Under the pieces are notes generated by a model, which was not told the origin of the DNA, ran no database searches, and saw nothing but the letters and a program-made list of their open reading frames with translations. Source: Edwardsiella ictaluri ATCC 33202 (GTDB lineage Bacteria > Pseudomonadota > Gammaproteobacteria > Enterobacterales > Enterobacteriaceae). Taken from it: a stretch of 64,000 bases of DNA. How positions within the stretch are numbered: position 1 is the first letter of the stretch; each line of letters opens with the position of its first letter. The stretch covers positions 1 through 64,000 of the forward strand of contig NZ_AFJI01000047.1 in the NCBI RefSeq assembly GCF_000264785.1. The letters are read 5' to 3'. A program made the position numbers and the translations under genes. Below, in pieces: positions 58,223 to 64,000 of this stretch.

Positions 58223-58492
58223 ATGACGCCGGAATCGGTAATGGCCCTGGGATATCAGGCAATGAAAGTGGGACTGGCACTGGCCACCCCGCTGCTGCTG
58301 GCCTCGCTGATCAGCGGTCTGCTGATCAGCCTGCTGCAGGCTGCGACCCAAATCAACGAAATGACCCTGTCGTTTATTCCCAAAATTCTGGCCGTCTTCG
58401 CAACCCTGGTCGTCGCCGGCCCCTGGATGCTCAGCCTGCTGCTGGACTATATGCGCACCCTATTCAGCAGTCTGCCTACCCTGACCGGCTAG
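58223..58492 (+). CDS. fliQ: Flagellar export gate protein FliQ
   Basis: FliQ is a two-helix membrane subunit of the export gate. The 89-residue product begins [20 protein letters not shown], with membrane segments at about 15-40 and 52-75 and the [20 protein letters not shown] loop. A GAGGAGG ribosome site precedes it. It is separated from fliP by 148 bases with no gene; E. coli has only a few bases here. Confidence 0.95.
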   Translation: MTPESVMALGYQAMKVGLALATPLLLASLISGLLISLLQAATQINEMTLSFIPKILAVFATLVVAGPWMLSLLLDYMRTLFSSLPTLTG

Positions 58493-58494
58493 CT

Positions 58495-59280
58495 ATGATC
58501 ACCTTCGATCCCGCCCAGCTCACGCTCTGGCTGGGGCAGTTTTTCTGGCCCTTCATCCGCCTGCTGGCGCTGTACAGTACCGCACCGATGCTGGGCGAGA
58601 AAGTGATACCGCGCAAGGTCCGTATCGCCCTGGCCGCGCTGACGGCTTTTCTGCTGGCCCCTCAGCTACCGCCAACGGACATTACGCTGGCCAGCGACGG
58701 GGCACTGTGGCTGGCTATCCAGCAGATCCTGATCGGCTGTGCCATCGGCCTGACCATGCAGCTCGCCTTTGCCGCCGTTCGTCTGGCCGGTGAGGTAATC
58801 GGCATGCAGATGGGGCTGTCGTTTGCCACCTTCTTTGATCCCTCCGGCGGCCCCAATATGCCGGTTCTGGCGCGACTGCTTAATCTGTTGGCCCTGCTGC
58901 TGTTTCTCTGCGCCAACGGCCACCTGTGGACCATCTCCCTACTGGCCGACAGCTTCCACACGCTGCCCCTGTCGACACACCCGCTGAACGGCAACGGGTT
59001 CCTGGCCCTGGCCCAGAGCGGCAAACTGATCTTCCTCAGCGGCATGATGCTGGCTCTGCCGCTGATCACCCTGCTGCTGACCCTCAACATCGCGTTGGGG
59101 CTGCTCAACCGCATGACGCCACAGCTATCCATCTTCGTCATCGGCTTTCCGCTGACCCTCACCATCGGTATGATGACCCTCAGCATGCTGATGCCAATGC
59201 TGGCGCCCTTCGTCGACCACCTGATGCAGACCCTGTTTGACCGTCTTACGGTGATCTTGGGCGGTATGCAGATGATCTAA
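58495..59280 (+). CDS. fliR: Flagellar export gate protein FliR
   Basis: FliR completes the FliPQR export gate. The ATG at 58495, two bases after the fliQ stop, gives 261 residues: [20 protein letters not shown]. Multiple membrane segments, [20 protein letters not shown] and [20 protein letters not shown], then [20 protein letters not shown] are typical. A longer open frame upstream overlaps fliQ and is ignored. In E. coli rcsA follows here; in this window the flagellar block ends against gloC. Confidence 0.95.
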   Translation: MITFDPAQLTLWLGQFFWPFIRLLALYSTAPMLGEKVIPRKVRIALAALTAFLLAPQLPPTDITLASDGALWLAIQQILIGCAIGLTMQLAFAAVRLAGEVIGMQMGLSFATFFDPSGGPNMPVLARLLNLLALLLFLCANGHLWTISLLADSFHTLPLSTHPLNGNGFLALAQSGKLIFLSGMMLALPLITLLLTLNIALGLLNRMTPQLSIFVIGFPLTLTIGMMTLSMLMPMLAPFVDHLMQTLFDRLTVILGGMQMI

Positions 59281-59302
59281 TGCGCCCGCGGCCAGAAGAT
59301 CA

Positions 59303-59325
59303 AAAAAGACGCGCTAAGGCGTCTT
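59303..59325 (-). terminator. gloC terminator
   Basis: GACGC-GCTAAG-GCGTC stem followed by TTTTTT on the minus strand. It sits between the convergent ends of fliR and gloC; the gloC side has the T-run. Confidence 0.85.
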
Positions 59326-59361
59326 GCGGTTCATTGAGGAAAGCGGCGCCAACCCACGCCG

Positions 59362-60009
59362 CTACCAGTTTTCCAGCTCGTCGCGTACGTAAGGGTTGCT
59401 GCGCCGCTCTTCGCCGATGGTCGACATGGGGCCGTGGCCGGGGATAAACGCCACGTCATCACCCAGGGTGAACAGGCGGGTCCAGATACTGTTGAGCAGG
59501 TCACGGTGGTTGCCGCCGGCAAAATCACTGCGCCCGATGCTGCCGCGAAACAGCACATCCCCCACCTGCGCCAGACGCGCCCTCTCGCAGAAGTAAACGA
59601 CGTGGCCCGGCGTATGTCCCGGACAGTGCAGCACCGTCAGTTGCTCCTCGCCCACCGCCAGCGTGTCGCCCTGCTGCAGCCAGCGGGTCGGCATAAACGG
59701 CTGACAGTCGGTAAAGCCAAACATATCGGCCTGCTGCGGCAGCTGATCCAGCCAGTATTTGTCCTCCTGCTGCGGGCCATAGATGGGCACCGACAGGGTC
59801 TGCGCCAGACGCGCCGCCGCGCCAACGTGGTCGATGTGGCCGTGAGTCAGCAGGATTTGTGTCACCTTCAGATCCCGGGCGCCGATCTCCCGCAGGATCT
59901 TGGCACTCTCACCGCCGGGATCGACTATCGCCGCTTCCCGTGTCGTCTCACACCACAGCAGGGTGCAGTTTTGCTGAAAAGCGGTAACCGGAATGATGTG
60001 GTATTTCAT
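59362..60009 (-). CDS. gloC: Type II glyoxalase GloC (YcbL)
   Basis: GloC hydrolyses S-lactoylglutathione, the last step of methylglyoxal detoxification. The 215-residue metallo-beta-lactamase-fold protein begins MKYHIIPVTAFQQNCTLLWC. The metal site is in LTHGHIDHVGAA, with further ligands in HCPGHTPGHVVY, GDVLFRGSIGRSDF and IPGHGPMSTIG. It is in the mukB-ldtD-mepK-gloC cluster as in E. coli. Confidence 0.93.
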   Translation of the reverse strand: MKYHIIPVTAFQQNCTLLWCETTREAAIVDPGGESAKILREIGARDLKVTQILLTHGHIDHVGAAARLAQTLSVPIYGPQQEDKYWLDQLPQQADMFGFTDCQPFMPTRWLQQGDTLAVGEEQLTVLHCPGHTPGHVVYFCERARLAQVGDVLFRGSIGRSDFAGGNHRDLLNSIWTRLFTLGDDVAFIPGHGPMSTIGEERRSNPYVRDELENW

Positions 60010-60090
60010 GGTACTCTCCGCGCATAAAAATGCCGGCTCACGGCCGGCAGTCGCCTTTACCAGACTCCATCATACGCATCCGCGCGACGA

Positions 60091-60639
60091 TCACCAACTT
60101 CTCACCGGCCCGGTATCAATATGAACAAAATTACTGCGCGGATAATAACCTACGCCGCCGACGCGCATACGCATCGCCGCCTTACGCACATTAGCCAGCG
60201 TCACGCCATCGATGTGGAAATCCATCGCCTGCCCCTTGGTATGGAAGCTCTGCTTGGCTACGCCGCGGCTGCGCCCGCGCAGCTCACTGTTGGTATGGGG
60301 CGAGCGATAGCCGGACACCAGCTGAATCGGCTTCTTACTGCCCAGCATCACCTGAAGGCGGAAGATATGATCAAACAGACGCGGATCGATCCGCTTAACC
60401 AGATTGGCGCGATAGTCGCGGAAAAAGTGATTTAGACGCGCCAACTCCTCAGGAATATAGGCGCGGCCATCAAAAAACTCGGCGCGTAGGCGCTCACCGG
60501 TATTTAAGTTATTGAACACCAGCACCCGCGGGCGCGGCGTAGAGAGGGTCGCCTGAGCAACGCCTGGCAGCAGGGCAAATCCAACTGCCGCACCACCGAG
60601 CGCCAGCCATTTACGGCGCTGAAAATCTATCGGTTCCAT
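60091..60639 (-). CDS. mepK: Peptidoglycan DD-endopeptidase MepK (YcbK)
   Basis: MepK cuts peptide cross-links in peptidoglycan and in E. coli is reported to act on 3-3 cross-links. The ATG at 60639 gives 182 residues, equal to E. coli YcbK. A twin-arginine-like signal is visible: FQRRKWLALGGAAVGFALLP with cleavage after VAQA. The M15-type zinc ligands are in KQSFHTKGQAMDFHI and NFVHIDTGPVRSW. It lies next to ldtD, which makes 3-3 cross-links, so the pair likely works on the same bonds. Confidence 0.92.
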   Translation of the reverse strand: MEPIDFQRRKWLALGGAAVGFALLPGVAQATLSTPRPRVLVFNNLNTGERLRAEFFDGRAYIPEELARLNHFFRDYRANLVKRIDPRLFDHIFRLQVMLGSKKPIQLVSGYRSPHTNSELRGRSRGVAKQSFHTKGQAMDFHIDGVTLANVRKAAMRMRVGGVGYYPRSNFVHIDTGPVRSW

Positions 60640-60914
60640 GAGCAAATATAACCCGGCCAAAAAGTGTCTGAATAACACGCCCAAAGCGCGCAGATTGGAG
60701 CCAGTGCGACCCCCTGTTATCCCGCGTCCAGCACCGCCGGACCGATCGTGGTTATAATAGCACGAAAAGCACTTGCGCGGCGCCTTACTCAGTGCACCTT
60801 AACCGCCCCATACGGCGACGTCAACCCGCCCTGCGCCCCCCGGCGCGGACCATTACAAAAATTGCCCTGCCACCACTGGTGCCGCTGACCGCCGCACGAT
60901 GGGATAACCGCCCG

Positions 60915-62549
60915 CTACAGATGGAAAAGCTGACGCGCCTGCGCCACGCTGCGGCTACCGTTGCGGGCCAGCTGATCATAATTGTAAATATCTGTGCGGA
61001 ACTGGGGCTCTCCACCGTCGCTGACCCAGACGGTCTGATAATAGAGCCGCACCGGAATGCGCTGCCGGATAGGGACATACTGCGTATTGCCTGCCTGCAG
61101 TGCGGAGGCAACCCGCTCAGGGCTCCACCCGGCGTCAGCCAGCAGCATATCCGCCAGCGTCGATGCCTTATTGATGCGGACGCAGCCGGAGCTGAGCGCG
61201 CGGATATCCTGATTGAACAGCGCATGGTTCGGTGTATCGTGCAGGTAGATGGCGTCCTGGCTCGGCATATTAAATTTGAAGCGCCCCAGCGAGTTGCCCG
61301 CCCCCGGCGCCTGGCGTACCCGATAAGGGAAGTTGCGCGCCGACACGCTGCTCCAGTCGAGCATATAGGGATTTATCACCTGGACATCACCGCTCCAGCC
61401 GGAGAGCAGCGTATAACCGTGGCGCTCAAAATAGCCGGGATCGCGCATGGCCTTGGGGACGATATCCTCACGTACCAGCTTCGTCGGCACATTCCACGGC
61501 GGATTGACCACCACGTTGTTCAGCTCACTGTTCATCAGCGGCGTCTTACGCGCCGGACGCCCGACGATCACCCGGGAAGAGAGCACATCCTTACCTTCTC
61601 GGAAGTAAGTCATTGAGTAATTTGGGATATTTACCATGATCCCGGTGTACACCGAAGCGGGCAACAGACGCAGGCGCTGAATATTCAGCGCCAGCAGAGA
61701 GGCTCGCATCGACGGCGTGACGTTCAGCCAGGCATAGGTGCGCGGCCCGATCACCCCATCCGGCGTCAGGCCCTGGCCGCTCTGAAAACGCTTCACCGCC
61801 GCCACCAGCGCCGGCGTATAGACATTGCCGTCACCCTCATCTGTCGCCGGCAGTGCGCCGCTGCGCAGCAGTATCTCGCGCAGCGGTGCGACAGCTGGGC
61901 TGCTGTCGCCCGGGCGCAGCGTCGGCCCACCGGGCATCTGCGGCCAGGGCGTCGTATCAGCCAACAGCCTCTCCAACGCCGAGCGCATCGCCAAATACTG
62001 GGGGTTAGAAGGCGCCAGCGAACGGATAAAGACCGTCAGCTTCCCCTGGCGCAGCGCCCGCTGCCAGTTATCGACCAGCCCGACGGGCGGGGCTGCGAGC
62101 GTATAGCTCTTATTACCGTACAGCCAGGCATCACCGTTGGCCGTCACGCCGGCCACATACTGCAGGTAGCCCATCATGGCGTCAGACAACAGGATATCCC
62201 GCGCCATGCCGTGAAGGCGGGGATCCGTCAGCGCATCGGCCCAGCGGGCAAACTGCGGCTGTACGCCGGACAGCGCCAGCTCCGCCAGCTGCTGCTGGAA
62301 GTCCCGCACCACCTCGCTGTCCTGCCACATCGGCTGCTCACTGTGGGCCGCGTACATCACCGCCAGCTCATGGCCATAGCGTAGCGTGATCCCCGGCGGC
62401 AGCTGCGCCTGCAGCACCGACACGGCGGGCGCTGCCTCCGCATGCAGCGGCGCCGTTTGTGCCAGCGCCGGTGTACCCCAAGGCGCCAGCGTTACCGCCA
62501 GCAGCGTGCCGGCCATACGCCGGCGAAAACCGAATTTAGCGCTCAGCAT
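60915..62549 (-). CDS. ldtD: L,D-transpeptidase LdtD (YcbB)
   Basis: LdtD forms 3-3 cross-links in peptidoglycan and confers beta-lactam bypass in E. coli. The 544-residue protein has a signal peptide (MAGTLLAVTLAPWGTPALAQ), a scaffold domain, a peptidoglycan-binding repeat (AVKRFQSGQGLTPDGVIGPR, TYAWLNVTP) and the YkuD domain with the catalytic cysteine in LSSGCVRINKA and the histidine in YLHDTPNHALF. It is about 70 residues shorter than E. coli LdtD, largely because the linker before the peptidoglycan-binding repeat lacks the E. coli insertion. Confidence 0.94.
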   Translation of the reverse strand: MLSAKFGFRRRMAGTLLAVTLAPWGTPALAQTAPLHAEAAPAVSVLQAQLPPGITLRYGHELAVMYAAHSEQPMWQDSEVVRDFQQQLAELALSGVQPQFARWADALTDPRLHGMARDILLSDAMMGYLQYVAGVTANGDAWLYGNKSYTLAAPPVGLVDNWQRALRQGKLTVFIRSLAPSNPQYLAMRSALERLLADTTPWPQMPGGPTLRPGDSSPAVAPLREILLRSGALPATDEGDGNVYTPALVAAVKRFQSGQGLTPDGVIGPRTYAWLNVTPSMRASLLALNIQRLRLLPASVYTGIMVNIPNYSMTYFREGKDVLSSRVIVGRPARKTPLMNSELNNVVVNPPWNVPTKLVREDIVPKAMRDPGYFERHGYTLLSGWSGDVQVINPYMLDWSSVSARNFPYRVRQAPGAGNSLGRFKFNMPSQDAIYLHDTPNHALFNQDIRALSSGCVRINKASTLADMLLADAGWSPERVASALQAGNTQYVPIRQRIPVRLYYQTVWVSDGGEPQFRTDIYNYDQLARNGSRSVAQARQLFHL

Positions 62550-62949
62550 GACTCCTTGCTCCCTCTTCGCCCACAGCGATACTGTCGGGCACCTAATGCA
62601 AATTATACAGAATAAACCGCCGATTGGCGGCCTCGCTACGGTAACAAGCTACGCTACCGCCCTGTGCGCCATCGTCATTCCGATCCGCTCACGCCCACGC
62701 CACAGACATAGGTAACATGACTATGTTGCTATTTTTCCAAAAAAAAGACGAGGGAAAAAGCATCGCAGACAAATATTTATGTCACTTTATGACATAATGC
62801 TAGCAGCAGATAACCCAACGCCAGCGAACATTCACGCCTTCAGATACTTCCCGTATTGCCACCGTTCAGCGGCCAAAAAGATCACGGCCCGCACAAAGCG
62901 GGCCGTCGGGGTGCCGTCAGACGACGACGCGGTGTGCCAAGGTGCTCCC
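62550..62949. other. ldtD upstream region with palindromes
   Basis: There is no gene. The ldtD promoter should be here on the minus strand. Two palindromes stand out: AACATGACTATGTT at about 62713-62726 and TTATGTCA-N5-TGACATAA at 62778-62798. They are possible operators. The mukB terminator lies at 62875-62906. Confidence 0.5.
62875..62906 (-). terminator. mukB terminator
   Basis: ACGGCCCGC and GCGGGCCGT form a 9-base-pair stem with a short loop, followed after GATC by TTTTT on the minus strand, 44 bases after the mukB stop. It separates mukB from ldtD. Confidence 0.82.
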
Positions 62950-64000
62950 TCAGGCCGGAGTATCCTCCAGCGGCTGCGCCATGTGCTCCTCCTCCGCCGC
63001 GGCGCTAAAGCCGCGCAGCCCCACCACATGCACGTGTTCGATATGGTTGAACACCTTACGCACCAGTTTATAGGTGGTGCCTTTTTCCGGGCTGATATTC
63101 TCGGGCGCGGCGATGATCAGCTGCATCTCCAGCCGCTCACACAGTTCGAACAGCGTCGCGATAGACTTGGCGTCAAGGCGCGCCGCCTCATCCAGGAACA
63201 GCAGTCGGCAGGGGGAGATATCCTTACCGCGCAGGCGGCGTGACTCCTCCTCCCAGCTCTGCACCACCATTACCAGGATCGACATCCCGGTACCGATCGC
63301 CTCGCCGGTTGACAACGCACCGCTCTCCGCACGCAGCCAGCCGTCCGATCCACGGTTCACCTCCACCTCCATCTCCAGATAGCTGCGGTAGTCCAGCAGC
63401 TCCTCACCGATGGTCTGCGGAGTACGCTGTCCCATATCGATCTGCGGATTCAGGCGCTGATACAGCTTGGCCAGCGCCTCTGAGAAGGTCAGGCGGTTGC
63501 TGTTGAACAGATCCTGATGCTGCTCCTGCTGCTCGGAAAGCACGTTCAGCAGCATGGCGTGGCTGTCGCGTACATTCACGTTCAGGCGTACGCTGTTGAC
63601 CTGGCCAAAGGCCACCGACTGCAGCCCTTGGTTCAGCATGCGGATACGGTTCTGCTCGCGCTGAATGGTCTTGCGGATGATGTTCGCCACGCTGCGGGCA
63701 CTGATGGCCAGCTTCTGTTCACGCGCCGTCAGCTCCTCCGTCAGACGCGCCAGTTCGATCTCCATCTGCTCAATGGCATCGATAGGATCGTCGCTGCGGA
63801 TAATATCCTGGCGGATACGTTCCCGCAGATGCTGATAGACCGCCACATAGAACTGTACCTTGCGCTCGGGACGCTTCGGGTCCTCCGACAGGCGCAGCAC
63901 GTCGCGCAGATGCTCGTTATCCGCCACCGCAAGACGTAGGGCGCCCAGCGCCTTATCCGACATGGAGCGCAGCTCGTCTGCATCCATATAGGCCAGCTCT
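62950..64000 (-). CDS. mukB: Chromosome partition protein MukB (C-terminal part)
   Basis: MukB is the SMC-like motor of the MukBEF chromosome condensation complex. The window shows about the last 350 residues; the frame runs open past the right edge ([15 protein letters not shown]), so the gene is partial. The C-terminal ATPase head has the signature [20 protein letters not shown] and the Walker B segment [18 protein letters not shown] helical region with [20 protein letters not shown] precedes it. It is upstream of ldtD on the same strand, as in E. coli. Confidence 0.96.
   Translation of the reverse strand, partial: ELAYMDADELRSMSDKALGALRLAVADNEHLRDVLRLSEDPKRPERKVQFYVAVYQHLRERIRQDIIRSDDPIDAIEQMEIELARLTEELTAREQKLAISARSVANIIRKTIQREQNRIRMLNQGLQSVAFGQVNSVRLNVNVRDSHAMLLNVLSEQQEQHQDLFNSNRLTFSEALAKLYQRLNPQIDMGQRTPQTIGEELLDYRSYLEMEVEVNRGSDGWLRAESGALSTGEAIGTGMSILVMVVQSWEEESRRLRGKDISPCRLLFLDEAARLDAKSIATLFELCERLEMQLIIAAPENISPEKGTTYKLVRKVFNHIEHVHVVGLRGFSAAAEEEHMAQPLEDTPA

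Noticed and set aside
58204-58494. N-terminal extension of fliR by 97 codons
   Set aside because: The extension is fliQ in another frame; the ATG at 58495 gives the family length.
1-64000. tRNA or rRNA genes
   Set aside because: I saw no cloverleaf with conserved T-arm GTTCRANNC context and no rRNA signature in the window.

Overview
The window is a chromosomal segment of an enterobacterium, most likely the genus Edwardsiella. This rests on E. coli-like gene orders (yceD-rpmF-plsX-fabHDG-acpP-fabF-pabC-mltG-tmk-holB-ycfH-ptsG; fliE//fliFGHIJK and fliLMNOPQR; gloC-mepK-ldtD-mukB), very close E. coli homologues, high GC core genes, several tandem flagellins and many decayed insertion sequences. 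The heavy IS decay and flagellin multiplication would suit a host-adapted fish pathogen such as E. ictaluri, but the species is inference.

Layout. Bases 1-300: decayed IS110 fragment. 415-12685 (minus strand): ptsG with a conserved SgrS target and Mlc-type operator, preceded by the fatty acid, phospholipid, DNA polymerase III and peptidoglycan operon starting at yceD. 12827-20312: maf, a decayed YadA-type adhesin end, rluC, rne with its long leader, a small monooxygenase gene, and pyrC. 20383-23556: fetAB iron exporter and the class I fumarase. 23557-34861: an accessory island of visibly lower GC. It holds nested IS110/IS256 remnants, then a minus-strand two-gene operon for a two-module nonribosomal peptide synthetase (A-T-C-A-T-reductase) and its phosphopantetheinyl transferase, then IS1 and IS3 remnants. 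34862-59280: the flagellar block: tcyN, fliZ, fliA, four intact flagellin genes each with its own sigma-28 promoter, an IS256 remnant among them, a fifth flagellin broken by deletions and a MITE-like insertion, then fliDST, a small lipoprotein gene, fliE and fliF to fliR. 59362-64000: gloC, mepK, ldtD and the 3' part of mukB.

How it works together. The minus-strand operon at the left links acyl carrier protein, fatty acid initiation and elongation, phosphatidate synthesis and envelope growth with DNA replication factors, as in E. coli. The flagellar block follows the usual cascade: FliA activates the flagellin and fliDST promoters, whose matches are visible. The NRPS island has the domain order of the Staphylococcus AusA/AusB pyrazinone (aureusimine) system, so it probably makes, or once made, a dipeptide aldehyde that cyclises to a pyrazinone. 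A single in-frame amber codon cuts the synthetase inside its second adenylation domain, so the system may be a recent pseudogene.

The most interesting points are the AusA-like island and its amber codon, the flagellin array with identical ends and divergent centres, and the dense layering of IS remnants around both.
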